Both the position numbers and the translations under genes were made by a program. Of a stretch of DNA of 64,000 bases, positions 28,590 to 40,440 are shown one piece after another. Under the pieces are notes generated by a model, which worked only from the letters and a program-made list of their open reading frames with translations, was not told the origin of the DNA and ran no database searches. Positions within the stretch are counted from its first letter, which is position 1. Each line of letters opens with the position of its first letter. Origin of the DNA: Aphelocoma coerulescens (Eukaryota > Chordata > Aves > Passeriformes > Corvidae). Where the stretch lies: NCBI RefSeq assembly GCF_041296385.1, contig NC_091017.1, positions 48,110,214 to 48,174,213 on the forward strand. The letters are read 5' to 3'.

Positions 28590-29600
28590 ATATGAAATCC
28601 ACTCCAGAACCCATTCTCCATATTCACTGGTTTGGCCAGTCCAAAAGCTAGACAGAAGGTGGCAACTAACAATGATTACCAATGCTTAAGTGCCAACAGA
28701 GCCCCACTAACAGCTGCAACATCCAATATTGCAAACGTAACAGCCACACTACAAGCACTTGCACACCCATTGATGGCAATGCTAGATGTAAAATATATGT
28801 TCTTTATGGTCCCCTTACAAGATAAAGATAAAAAGAAATTTGCTGTGCCTTGTGAAGGTATACCATATACATTTACCAGACTCCCACAGGGGTATAAACA
28901 CTCACCTGTGACTGCTCATGCTGAGCTTGCTGAATTTTTACAGTCTCACTCCCTCAAGATGTGAAATTTTGTCAATATGATAAATAGGTTAAATAATTCA
29001 AGGAGATCCCCTGGAAAAGGTAGGGGAAGCAGCAATAGCAGTGTGGCAAGCACTCCATGAAACAGAAGTTGAGATCCCACCTGAGAAACATCAGTGGCCA
29101 AGTAAAGACATAATGTTTTTGGATACTTGATGTATAGCAGACCACATGGTGAATCCTCCAAATATCTTAAGAAAAATCGAACTGCAGATGACCCCATGTG
29201 GGATAGGATTACAACAGTTAATGGGAACTTTAAGATATTGGAGAAAACTTGTGCCTAGACATTCTATTATTTCTCACCTGCTGTACTCACTTTTGTGAAA
29301 TGGAAAACCATGGAAATGAAACCCAGAGCATGAAGAGGCAGTAAGAAACCTAATACAGGAATTAAAAACATTATTCTCTGGGACCAGTACACACAACCCT
29401 ATAGTATAGCAGTATGGGCCTTTGTTGAACATGCTACTGCACTGTTGAAATAAACACTGGCCCTACTGGACCAAAGGCACCTTTATTATTCATCTCAGCT
29501 GCACTTAAAGAGACAGAACAGAGATGTTCTGAGTGGAAAAAGGGACTTGTGCCTTTGGTTCACACAGTTAAACAAGTTGAGCCACTAAGGAGTAACCTGA
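28590..29600 (+). pseudogene. pol: Endogenous retrovirus pol fossil (reverse transcriptase into RNase H)
   Basis: This is a decayed retroviral pol segment. An opening piece at about 28600-28670 shows a WPVQK motif typical of the region before the RT fingers, then the frame changes near 28670. The next piece, open to 28962, carries NDYQ, then the motif A equivalent LDVK with its catalytic Asp at about 28785, then the RLPQGY and SP motifs at about 28878-28905. The catalytic YxDD box expected near 28973-28985 is damaged: only one Asp remains and a stop follows directly. A later piece, 29009-29128, encodes an EIPPEKH block and ends at TGA. The same frame continues with LQQLMGTL and WRK motifs (about 29200-29260) and a PEHEEAV block leading toward RNase H, interrupted by several stops. 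It cannot encode a working enzyme. No gag, integrase, env or flanking LTR is evident. The class is not certain; a class I (gammaretrovirus-like) or related avian lineage is possible. Confidence 0.9.
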
Positions 29601-30583
29601 CCAGAAAACCCTGCCAAGACTTGAACTGTTTGCCCCTTACAGGAACAACTCTGATACTGATACCAGCACACCTCCACTGGACATCTTGCTATTTACTTCA
29701 TAAGTAAGCAATTAATCAAAATGCCTTTTAAGCCTTTTGGCTCACAAAGATAGGAGGCAGATACTTTTTGAACTCCTGATTCATAAATTCCCTTGTACCA
29801 CAGTCATACATAACAGATATAACAAAATTTGCAGTTTAGGCCTGCTAAGTTACAGTGGTATCACCCCTAATAAAACTGAGAAACTTTCTAAAGCAAGCTT
29901 TCAGAAGTACTCAAAAAGTTTTCCAATTGTTCCTGGCAACATTAAAAAATACAAAATCCAATCAGTTTGCACAGCGTTTTTTCTGTTGTGAGCTGACCAC
30001 TTCCAGTAATTCACTCCTATTTGCAGGACTTCCAGTAACCTTTCTAACTTGTGGTGGAAGAGGAGGTGGCATCTGCTTTCGCAGGCCTTAAACACATCTC
30101 AGGGAAACTAAAGATAGTATGTATGAATTTTTAAATGTCGTTAAAAATTGCAGAAAATCTAGGGAGTTATTTTAATCTAATTGTATGCAGGATATTTCAC
30201 TGGATATAAGTCACAAAATGCCGTGTGTCCATGGGCAACTACACATCTATTATTCTTCAATGATTTACCTGCCATGAAAGAGATGATAAGTTCATACAGA
30301 AAAGGTGAGAAGTAAAAGCTATAAAGTCTAAATGAAAACTTTGTGAGGCATAAAAAAAGATCCTTTCTCAATCACTGAGCCTGCCTCATGTAGGTTGACT
30401 TTTATATGATGGATGAATGTGGACCGCTACCCTTTACTTTAGTATACCCATGTCAGACTACCTCACACAGAGCAGTTTTCTTGATTAGTCTGTCTTATGG
30501 AGACAGATGTTTCCCCTTCTGGTTAGCAGCCTATGTTTTGGTGCCAAACTGCAAGTTCTAATCCCCAGTATCTGAAGTAAGGG
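29601..30583. other. Non-genic stretch downstream of the pol fossil
   Basis: RNase H-like similarity fades by about 29600. I could not recognise integrase or LTR sequence after it. Short overlapping frames at 29737-30095 have no recognisable product. Confidence 0.5.
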
Positions 30584-30596
30584 GTTGCCTGGTAAC
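30584..30596 (+). promoter_or_regulatory. RFX-type X-box motif
   Basis: GTTGCC-T-GGTAAC matches the RFX-family X-box pattern GTNRCC(N0-3)RGYAAC exactly, with a one-base spacer. With its flanking G and C it forms a 15-base near-palindrome (one mismatch). Function cannot be inferred from the motif alone. No promoter or first exon is evident beside it. Confidence 0.4.
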
Positions 30597-32838
30597 CGAA
30601 ATGTGAAATAAAGTGCCACAAACATCTAATCTTGGTAAATATTTTTCTTTTACTTTTTTTTTTCTTGTTTATTTACTGAATTTGGAGTTGGGTGAAAAAA
30701 TTGAGATCAATCATTTCGAGTACTGAAAATTTTCAGAAAAAAAATCAATTAACTGCAATCCAGCATCCATAAAATAAAATTTTCATTTTTCATTATAGAA
30801 AACTGGAAATTATTAATTGGATAAGAACTTGGATTTGGAAAATGGAGATGGTCCTGTTAATGCACTGGGTCTAATCCATTGCCCAGTCTGTCATTATCAT
30901 GTGGAATGAACGTGGCACATCGTCTTTACAAGGGTTTTGCTCTGTGACTCTGAAAGACTCTTGGTTTATAAAAATTATTCAACAATTTTTTGCAGCTAAA
31001 TTCCAAAAAATTATAACAATTATCAGAGAAAAAAAGGGATTATGAGGACAGACAGGTACTTTGGTGAACTCAGAGGAGCTATTGTTATTATACTGAATAC
31101 TTTTTTCAAATGAGTAGGGGTACCCTCCCTCCCAGATAAGTCTGGATTATGGAACCTGCATAATACCAAATGAAAGTTTACCTTTAAGTGTGCAGATGCT
31201 GTGTGGGGCCACAGACTTTACAGCTGGTACATTTCAGCAAAAAATCTCAAGCCTGTTTGCATGAAGCAGAATTCCTATGGGTTCATCTCATCTCTATTGC
31301 TATATCAAAGCTTTGCCTTACTTCTAAAAATATGGTTGCAACGGTTTTTTCCCATCAAAAATTATCTTTCTGAACATGTGCAGCATTTAAACGAGTGAAG
31401 AATGTAGATACATTAAAAACAACAATAAAATCCTGTTTCTATTGATAATCTATTTTCTGCTCTAATCTCTCGAAGAGCACAATTGGACTGTTGAAGTGGA
31501 CTAGTTGACACCTTGGAAATTTCAGTTACATAATGAGCCCAAAACAAAAAGAGCATTTCTGGAAAAATATTTCTCATTTTTGGAAATTTTTGGTTTTATC
31601 TCAAATACTCTTAAGGAGAAATCTGCTAGAACCATCACTAGTTACTGAACTGTATTTCTATTTAATAATATTCCTGCAAAAGCACAAAGAGAATACAATT
31701 ACACAGAAGCTACAGGTCACTACAATTTTTGTGAGACCGGTGCACAAAAGGTACAACACTTAAGAAAAGAAAGGACAAAGAAGGAAACTGGGAGCTGGGA
31801 GGGAAATATCTGTTTCTATCATATAGGCATTTCAACGAGACCATGTGACCTCTGCAACACAGAGCCATGCATCCAACACAAGGAAGAATAGGGCAATATG
31901 AAGAGGCAGAGCTACTGGCAGAGGAAAGCGAACACTTTAGGGCCAGGAGGGTGGTTTCAGATGCTGTATATAGCCAGTGGAGATATGTGTACTTATGAGA
32001 GCTTCTTGGTGTTGAACCTGACCAGATTTTGGACACATGACCCCCAAAAAGCACTCCTTCTGATCCACTCTTTTGTTTCAGAGGGACACTTTCTTTCAAT
32101 ACTATGTTAAACAGGAATTATTTGGTGAAACAAAATTTTGAACTCCTCATGTCCCTTAATACTATAGTAATACTAAAACTATAGCCTGGCAAAAGCCAGT
32201 TAATTGTATGTGGCAAAAGTTATTAGAGGCATTTTGATGATTATCAACTGAGGAAAAGTCCAGGTATGCCAAACAAGGTAAACAAGCTCTATGCTCAAGA
32301 CAAAAGAATTGGTATAGTTGGGAAAGGCTGAGGCGTGGAGTGAAATAGTAAAATAACAACAATAAGTCAACAAAATAACAAGAAGTCATCATGAAGATGT
32401 GTTCCACAGGAAGTCAAAGATTTTCCAGAGATCTTGTTTTAAAGGAGTTCTGAAGTATAGAATTTTTCAGAAGTATCCAGTTTGCAATGTTTATTGTTCT
32501 TGAAAGAATTAAGCAAGAATTTCACTTAGCAAGAATCTCACTACTATGATACGAATAATGAACCAATAGAGGAAAATGTTTTCAAGGAGCAAGACTGCTT
32601 GATAAAATGTAAGTCTTTAGTAAATAGAAAAGGAAGTATCAACAGCCACAGTGAAATTCCGAAGGTTTGCTCTGTCCTGTGAAATAAAATGTTCTTCCTT
32701 CAAGCCTAAGGGAAGAAAAGATCTATCATCTTGATAACTATGCCTATGCCTTGTGGTATTTCCAGAAAGCAATACAGCTTAAAGAGAAACAAGTTTAACA
32801 CTTATCCATCATTTTCTTAAAAGACAAAATTTTCATCT
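30597..32838. other. Non-genic stretch
   Basis: A minus-strand frame of 129 codons at 31710-32099 is among the longest in the window. It is rich in Ser, Leu and Cys and has no recognisable domain, splice sites or paralogue. Chance is the likeliest explanation. Confidence 0.5.
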
Positions 32839-32960
32839 ACTTTTTTTTCAGCTTTCCCTTCTGATTTTTTTCCCTCTGTTTCCTCTTTATTTTGTTTCTT
32901 CACATTCAGCTTTTCTCATTATTTCTCTTTCTCTTTTCTGTTCTACTTGTTTCTCTTTAG
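32839..32960 (+). promoter_or_regulatory. Long polypyrimidine tract ending in TTTAG
   Basis: About 120 bases are dominated by T and C, ending in GTTTCTCTTTAG before AATATGTTG. This resembles a strong splice acceptor region, but no open exon or supporting donor was found downstream. It may equally be simple pyrimidine-rich sequence. Confidence 0.35.
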
Positions 32961-35247
32961 AATATGTTGTGCAAAGCACAGACATTACCAATTTAATAAA
33001 CTTCACACACAGTGAATTGTCTGATACGGACTGGAATGAGAATACTGCACAAATACTATAAAGCTTTATAAAAAACTCTAGAAAGCTTCTGTAGAGTTTC
33101 AGTTTTATTTCATTTTTTTTAGGGAAAGGGAAATTTAACTAGGCTTCATGTATGCAGGTATGTTTGCACATGCTTATATATAATCATTTAAACCTAAAAA
33201 ATGTTTTTAGTGTATGGTTTGAATGCTGCTGATTCCTCACATTGTGCAGCAAATCTAGTAATCCATCAGTTAGAACTAGAATAAATCAGACTTAACTTTA
33301 TTTAAAAAAACGCAACAAAACAACAAAATGGCAAACTCTTTGTTTTCTAAATTGAAGTTCAAGCCATTAATTAATTTTGTGAGTGTTTAAATATATCAAT
33401 TTTATACTATTCTGGTCATGGGTCTTTTTATTTTGTTCTTTTGAGAAAAATGCCTTGCTCATCGACAAAATAAGACAAGCTAAATACTGTTTAAAATCCC
33501 AGGAGATGAGATTTTTTCCAAGTCTCTTAATTATCCAGACATTCTTGCAGCCATGAATGTGGTTTTTAAGCCAAACAAAAGTCTAGAATCAAAATAGCAT
33601 GAGAACTGTACAGTCTCTCTAAGTATTGGTTGATGGTCTTTTCAAGCTTATACTTTGGAGATTAGGAGCACACTGCCTGATTTACAGGCCAATTTTAGAG
33701 GCCTGTTTTGCAAGTAGCAAGAGTTGTTATTTAACTATTCAGTTTCTCACACCACTAAAGGAAACTAGGAACTTGTTTCACAAAAAAACGAAAATCTTTG
33801 CCAGTCTCTGCCTGTCTGGTTACAAAGTTATTCAATATGCATTAGCTGTCCTTTAGAAATAAAAGAGTAACTGAATGAAGAAGAATGACAAGTAAAGTGG
33901 TGAGTTTCCTTCTTTGCAGTAATTTTAATATCTGATCAACATAAGATAAGGCCTTAAAATTGCCTCCAGCAATATTTACTGATATTTGAATCAAATCACC
34001 AAAGCTTCAATGGTTACTTGAAACTTATTATGATGAATCTGTATATATATGTTTGAATATGGAAAGAGAAAGATGTAGGCAAAGGGAAGACAGTCAATAA
34101 AATATGATCTAAATATTATGAGAATTCCATTTTTATAGTCTAAAATATAAAGCTAAAATTTAGCAACAATAACATAAGGTGTATTTAAATTAATAGATTC
34201 ATTCCTTCAAACCCTGTAGTCTAAATTAGGGCGACTCTCCACAGGATTTCCTTTCTTTTTTTTAATATAGTAGGTAGCTACCACAACTAGCTAAATTTTA
34301 GATCAATATGTTTAATAATATCAAAGAGAAAATTCTCATGGAAATCAGTCAGGGTCTCTCAACAGAGAGGAATGTGGGTTTTGCTACATATACAAAAAAA
34401 GGAAAATTAAGTATTCCTCCTTCTTTAACACTGTCAGGAACTTAGATGAGAGGATTCGTCCCCTGAGAATCTGCTTGAATCTGTAGGTGCTCCACTGTGA
34501 TCTGAGAGCATCTCAGCACTTTGTATAATATGACATGAGCCTCTGATGGCATAAAATACTGGAAAAACACCCCTCACCTTCCGTGGAAAAACACAACACA
34601 TTTAAAATAAATTAAACCTGGGTTGAGCACTCTGTCAAGAGACAACATCCCTAATTGGCAGCTGCTGTTACAGCAGAGGTTGATTAGAGATGAGAGAGTA
34701 GTAATTCTCCACAGAAAGGAACTGTCTGATATTATTAAAAATTACCTGCTTGTCACAGATGTTCACTCTGATTATTTTTAGCATGAGTTTGAAACACTGG
34801 AATCCAAATTTATCGTTGCCCAACCCATGAAGAATGTTTTTGGCAGTCATTTGTACACTATCAGCAAAAAGTGAACTAAATTGCTTGACAAGTTATGAAA
34901 ATTCAGAGTAATATAAAAAGGTGTTTTTAAGAGCAGCTTTTCCCCCAGCATTTTCTAGTGGACATGTCAAAACCTTGGAAAAATGAGGGAAAAATCCTGA
35001 GCTAAAAATAAGAGGAGAAGGTATAAGGATCAAAAGCAGAAACAGATATAATGAAAATAAAAGAAAATATCCTTTGACAGGAAAAAAACCCCCTACATTT
35101 GGAAGAAGTTTGCAAAAAATATTTAGGACCAGATATACATACTCTTGTGCTGTGCTTCAGGTAAAGCCCATATTACTTTTTAAGTAAGTTAATGTTCATC
35201 ACTACTGTCAGCAAAGCCTGTATCTCTCTCTTCTTCCCATTCCCATG
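32961..35247. other. AT-rich non-genic stretch
   Basis: No gene, RNA gene or assignable repeat was seen. Short frames at 33626-33856 and 34668-34850 have no recognisable product. Confidence 0.55.
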
Positions 35248-35597
35248 TGTTGTAGTTTACCCCCAAGCTGCCAACTAAATACCACGCAGCAGCTCACTCA
35301 CTCCCCCTCACTGCTCATGTATGTCTCTCAGCCAACTTCCCCTCATTTTATATCCTGAGCATGACATTCCATGGCATAGAATATCTCTTTGGTCAGTTCA
35401 GGTCAGCTGTCCTGGCCATGCTCCCTCACAGTTTCTTGCTCACTTCCTCACCAGCAGAGCCTGGGACACTGAGAAGTCCTTGACTTGGGGTAAGCACTGC
35501 TTAGCAACAACCAAACACCAGTGGGTTATCAACTGAATGCAAAACTGTACCAGCTACTAAGAAGAAAAGAAACTCAGTCCCAGCCAAAACTAACACA
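35248..35597 (-). mobile_element. Solo LTR of an avian endogenous retrovirus, internally deleted
   Basis: The interval starts TGTTGTAGTTTACCCCC and ends ACTAACACA, keeping the TG...CA ends of an LTR. Its two ends and several internal blocks (CCTGAGCATGACATTCCATGG-like block, TCAGCTGTCCTGGC, AAGTCCTTGACT, GGGTTATCAAC, TACCAGCTACTA) recur in the same order in the 596-bp copy at 39845. The order of signals indicates minus-strand orientation: read on that strand, a TATA-type GGATATAAAA lies at about 35345. At 350 bp it is much shorter than the second copy, because a stretch after the CACTCACTCC block is missing. No clear target-site duplication was found. No internal retroviral sequence adjoins it. 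Confidence 0.8.
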
Positions 35598-35676
35598 GTG
35601 CCCACTCCTTATTCCATACCATTTACATCATGCCAGATTCCATACTTCCTAATACCCCACGACCTTTTACCGAGTT
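35598..35676. mobile_element. Short unclassified LTR-like fragment
   Basis: This 79-bp piece between an LTR and a CR1 contains an ATTCCATACC block followed by CATCATGCC. That resembles the reverse complement of the promoter region of the neighbouring LTR family, which has a CATGACATTCCATGG-type block. It may be part of another LTR that was broken by the CR1 insertion, with the remainder at 36041-36330. The assignment is tentative. Confidence 0.35.
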
Positions 35677-36040
35677 GCAGAATCACAGAATGGGCCAGGT
35701 TGGAAGGGATCAGAGTGGGTCATCTGGTCCCACCTCTGCTCAAGCAGGGTCATTCTAGAGCACATTGGTCAGGATTGCATCCAGATGGTTCTTGAATACC
35801 TCCAGACTCTACAACCTCTCTAGACAATCTGTTCCAGTGCTCAGGACACCTACAGTAAAGAAGTTCCTTCTCATATTCAGGTAGAACTTCCTGTGCATAA
35901 ATTTCTGTCTGTGTGTTGTCCTATTGCTTGGTAACACTGAAAAGAGCCTGGCTCCATTCTCCTGGCACCTTACCTTCCAATACTTACAGACATTGATGAG
36001 GTCCCCTCTCAGTCAAGTCTTCACTTCTTTGGTTTCATCA
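35677..36040 (-). mobile_element. CR1 LINE, 3' end, 5'-truncated
   Basis: The plus strand reads as the reverse complement of a CR1 3' end. It opens with an ATTCTGTG-type terminal repeat (CACAGAAT at 35684-35691), followed by the blocks GGTTGGAAGGGATC, TCATCTGGTCCCA, CCTCTCTAGACAATCTGTTCCAG, AAAGAAGTTCCTTCTCAT, CTGAAAAGAGCCTGGC and ACATTGATGAGGTCCCC. These are hallmarks of the CR1 3' untranslated region and the end of its reverse-transcriptase frame. Only about 360 bp of an element of several kilobases remains, as usual for CR1. Confidence 0.93.
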
Positions 36041-36330
36041 AAGTTGATTCTTCAGTGATGTGGCAATAGATGGGCAGTCTGGTTCTGATCCTTGGATCCA
36101 GAGAGGCAAAGACAAGACACTGAGGCACTCAGTGTGGTGTCAGGCCATAGAAGTGACATTACCCAATGTTATAGAGCAAGCAGTATTGTGCAATTTTATC
36201 CACTGGTTATTATCACATCACCAAAAATCAAATCCCCTTGAAGCACACACCAGATTTCCCCATCCTTCATCATTATCTACCAAAAGCACCCATGTATTTG
36301 GGCAATGACAAGAAGAAAACTAACTTTGTC
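36041..36330. mobile_element. Unclassified repeat-like segment beside CR1
   Basis: The segment differs in composition from the AT-rich surroundings and contains blocks such as GCAATTTTATCCACTGGTT and TATCACATCACC that recall avian ERV LTRs. No ends or target-site duplication could be fixed. It may be the other half of the fragment at 35598-35676. An 82-codon frame across it has no recognisable product. Confidence 0.3.
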
Positions 36331-38744
36331 CCAGATGAAATAGGATAGCACACTTTTTTTTTTTACAAGTTGATAATGTTTTAACTTGATTTGGAAGGCA
36401 AGAACTCAGCAATGCCACTATTTTAAAAATAATGCAAAGAAACCTTCCCTAATGGCCTTTGACAATAAGTATGAGCTTTTTTGTGGCTTTGGGTGCCTTT
36501 TACTTACCATGAAGGCACTGAACAGTGTGCAAGGGTTCTCTTTCATTGAATGATATCAGAACCTAAGAAGTAGTGGGATTTAGAAAGTTTAAGAATAAGC
36601 AAAAGACAACAAAATGAACACTAAAGGAAAACAAATGATAGCAAGAATATTTTAAAGTCTGTGACACAGCTTTGTTGTATAAATAGGAGTACACAAGAAA
36701 TACTCCAAAATATTCTTATGGAACTTACATTGCATAGGACCATCAGCTTCTGATGAGCTGCCAAATTCTAGAATACAGACACTTTTCTGTTCCTTTTTCT
36801 CTATTTTAAAAAAAGTTCAAACACTTTGAATAGAGGCCTCTTAAAACTTCAGACTCCTGATGCTGAGTAGTGTTGAAGCGCCTTTTTCTTCTCTGAATAC
36901 TGACTGCATCTGCTAGTCCATCTGCACCACTCACAACTTGCAGAGAGGGGAAGGTTAGGGGCAGTAAAGCCAAAGAGTTTCTTTAAGTGGCTTAGGTTGT
37001 TCTGTACCCCCTAAACCCCAGAAATGCCTATAAGTGACAAGTTTCAGACAAATCTCTGGAAAGTTAGTAAACCCCTCATAAAAACCAGAGGACGGTACTT
37101 AGCATCAGATTTATTTCTTATAAGTGTCAGCCTGCTTAAACCCATCTAAAAAATATTTAGCTGTTCCAATGTTATTTTATCACAGTAGGTATAAAAACAA
37201 TCAGAACCCCCACAAACTACAAAATCATAGCTCAGCAAGAGGTTTGGAAGAGAGTCTTCAGCATCAAAGATGTTTAAGCACACAGCACCATATGCATGTT
37301 CTAATTACAGGAAATTGGCTTCAGGTTACCTTTGATTTATATCAAGCCACTGAGAACAGAAACTGGACCATTGAAGCCATTATCCTTCTCCTTTTGAAAG
37401 CAATAGCTAAACTTGTATTGATTTCTACAGACACAGTCTTTTTTTTTTTTTTTAATGGCAAGTGATAAATACAAATTGTTGATATTAACAAACCATTCCA
37501 AAATACAATTTTTCTACACAAAAAAAAAATCCCCACAGATTATAGCTTTGGAAAACCCCACGAGATAAATTTTAGTCAATTCAATATTGTTGCCAAGAGT
37601 CTATTACAGCTAAAAACACAGATTCTTTGCACCTATTAAAAATAGTTTTAGCAGATATAATATTTCACCCATAATAATAATGTCCGTATATTTGACATGG
37701 TGGAAAAAACTCATATAAAACAAGATGAGAGCTCATGATTCAAGGTTTGGGGTTTTTAAGTATTTTCAGTATTAATCAGGTATTTTTCACAGCAGTAAAA
37801 AATTCACTGCTATAAAATGAGAAATTATAAGGTAACATTTTTTTCCCTTTCATCTAATTTCATAGCCAAGAATAAAGAACATAATTAAAACCTCCGAAGG
37901 GTTCCATAACAGTATTTTGTGAAGGACAGATACAGCAAGAAGAACACCAACAGCAACAAACTTATGGGAGTGAGTAAAGGATAAATAAGTATACTACTAC
38001 TCTCTTGTTTGAACTCTCAGAGATTTCACTTGCATACCCAAGTGAGAACTTATGAAAAATTGTGCATATTTAGAGACAGGGTTTCTGTATATTCTTTTTT
38101 CACTTAGTTGAGCATTTAAAATACATGCACTTTGTTCTCTATTCAAAACCACAGATTTGTATCCCTACATCACTGTAGATACTTTGTGAAAAAAAACATA
38201 TTACACCTATGTAGTCTTTAGTAAAGGTACACATTCGGAAGTCTTTATTATGTAATACTATGGTGGTGAAAACACATGATGAAAAGAACACTAAAACCAA
38301 CTTGTCTATTTTGCTGAGATTTCAATTTTATTGGTACTACCATGTTCTTTAGTCAGCCAGAGAACAGCCATGGTATGTTACACAAATCTGAAAGCTAGAG
38401 CCATAACTTTCCTCCAGACAATTTCTATTCTCCTGCTTGAGCTCAAGACACTAAAAAGAGCAATATAAAATTGATGTAATCAGGTCAATGTTTTTCAGTG
38501 AAAACCAGATTTTTTGTAGTGATACCCAGTTCCTACACTGAAATTCCTGGAGTTAAAACCAAATTAAAAGGTGAAAAAATAGTTGCCAAAGATTCTAGTG
38601 TAACTAAATTTTCTTCACTAAATGATGTCTATCATGCCTAGTAAAATATCAGACTGTGTAATGTCTATATTTACCTGTGAGCCTGATGTGAAACTATGAA
38701 CTTAAATGTATTCTTAAGGGATGGGTCTGAATGTCACATATTAT
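36331..38744. other. AT-rich non-genic stretch
   Basis: No gene was seen. A T run of 15 lies at 37439-37453. The 113-codon frame at 37124-37465 runs into that homopolymer and has no recognisable domain. Confidence 0.55.
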
Positions 38745-38960
38745 ACCATATATATTAAATGTAGCTATATAAAAATATTAACGGATACTTATATAAAATC
38801 CACGTGTATTTTACATAACATATAAATCCTAAACTATACATATTTTATACTATATAGCCATACTGTACCCTATGTATTATAAAATATAATTATATACTAC
38901 TTCATAATCTATATTGAATATTTATGATTTATTATACGTTATACATTTTTGTACATTATA
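38745..38960. repeat. Highly AT-rich low-complexity tract
   Basis: About 215 bases dominated by degenerate TATA, ATAT and TTATA steps with very few G or C. It is not a clean microsatellite. Such tracts can act as matrix-attachment or easily unwound DNA, but nothing here shows that it does. Confidence 0.7.
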
Positions 38961-39844
38961 TCATAAAGTACATCCCTATAGTTTCCTGAGTTCATGTGGT
39001 AAAGCACAAGATTATTGAAAAATATAGACAGTGGTATTATTCAGGACAATACGATAGTCAGAGCTGATTTAATGAAGCATTCAGCATCCAAGATTTAATT
39101 CCACACCGTGTGTTTCCTTTGGAGACACATCTTATTTTATCTATTTTTCCCATACCTTAAGGACATTATGATGACAAAGCAGTCCTCAAACTATCACGAA
39201 CATTGAGAATTAGGGATATTTGCTTTCATATTTAATACAGTAAATTTTCAGAAAGCCCATATACTTGCTTAACCATTATTCTGATTTAAGTTAAAATGTA
39301 ATTAGAAAAATTAATGGACTTTTTTTTAAATATCTGAAATAATTTTAGCTAGATTGCTAATGAATGCAGTATTGAATTCTTTTGGTTCATATTGTTTAAT
39401 ATTGCAGAAGAGACAAGAAGTAAAATACACAAAGTATTTCCAGGACTTTGGAGTCTCAGTTCTAGTTTTAAAAGTGATTTGAAAATGTAAAGCTTGAATC
39501 CAGTTTAATTTTAACAAAATTAAGACTAACTTCATGTTGCTCTTAAAAATTCTACCAAATTTCTCAGAATTGAATAACACCACACAAGTAACAAAAAATC
39601 CTACCATGCTTGTCATGGCAGTTATACTTCTTGTTCCTGTTTTCCCACAATTAAAAAATAGTCCCTAAGTGACTGACTATGGAAACAAATACAATCTCAT
39701 CAAAGTTGCCTCTTTATATGAACAGAAAAGTCATAGGAGAAAAGCAAGATAAAGGACTACTATGGAAAAAAAAAAGTTCCGTATGTTTTGCATCTAATTT
39801 CATTGTATTTCAGTCTTCTTTTTAAAAAACAGAATATTTGCTAT
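38961..39844. other. AT-rich non-genic stretch
   Basis: No gene or assignable repeat was seen. A 96-codon minus-strand frame at 39326-39616 has no recognisable product. Confidence 0.55.
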
Positions 39845-40440
39845 TGTTCTGGTTTAACCCCAGCTGGCAACCGAGCCCCATTGCAGCCCCTGGATAACTC
39901 CCCTGTAAATGGAATGGGGGGAGAATCAGAAGAGTTAAAGTGAAAAAGCTCATGAACTGAGATAAAGACAGCTTAATCAGGAAAGCAAAAGCCACACCAG
40001 CAAGCACAGCAAAACACGAAATTAATTCACCACTTCCCATGGGCAAGCAGATTTTCAGCCATCTCCAGGAAAGCAGGGCTGCACCACATGTAAAGGTGAC
40101 CTGGGAAAACAAATGCCGTTACTCAAGACATCCCCCTCCATCCTTCTTTCTCCCACTTTATATACTGAACATGATGCCACATGGCCTAGAATAGCTCCTA
40201 GATCAGTGGGGCAGTCACCTGTCCTGGGTCTGTCCTCTCCCAACCTCTCATGCATCCCAGCCTCTTGGCAGGGGGCATGGGGTGAGGAGTAGAAAAGTCC
40301 TTGACTCAGTGTAAGGGCTGCTTGGCGATAACAGAAGCATACCCGTGTTATCAACACGGTTTCCAGAACAAATCCAGAAAAACAGCCCCATACCAGCTAC
40401 TGTGAAGAACATTAACTCTACCCCAGTCAAAGCCAGTACG
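39845..40440 (-). mobile_element. Solo LTR of an avian endogenous retrovirus
   Basis: The plus strand begins TGTTCTGGTTTAACCCC and ends AGCCAGTACG, where the usual terminal CA appears as CG. Read on the minus strand, the LTR has a TATA box (TATATAAAG at about 40156-40164) and, further on, the GTTTAATTAAGC-like and TCAGTTCATGAGC blocks expected in its R/U5 part. It shares both ends and the block order with the shorter copy at 35248. Length is 596 bp. The flanks do not give an abutting target-site duplication, although GAATATTT occurs 5 bp before the left end and again across the right end. Open frames here (85-100 codons, minus strand) are LTR sequence, not genes. Confidence 0.88.

Noticed and set aside
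31710..32099. 129-codon minus-strand frame
   Set aside because: Ser/Leu/Cys-rich composition without domain, splice signals or start context. Likely chance.
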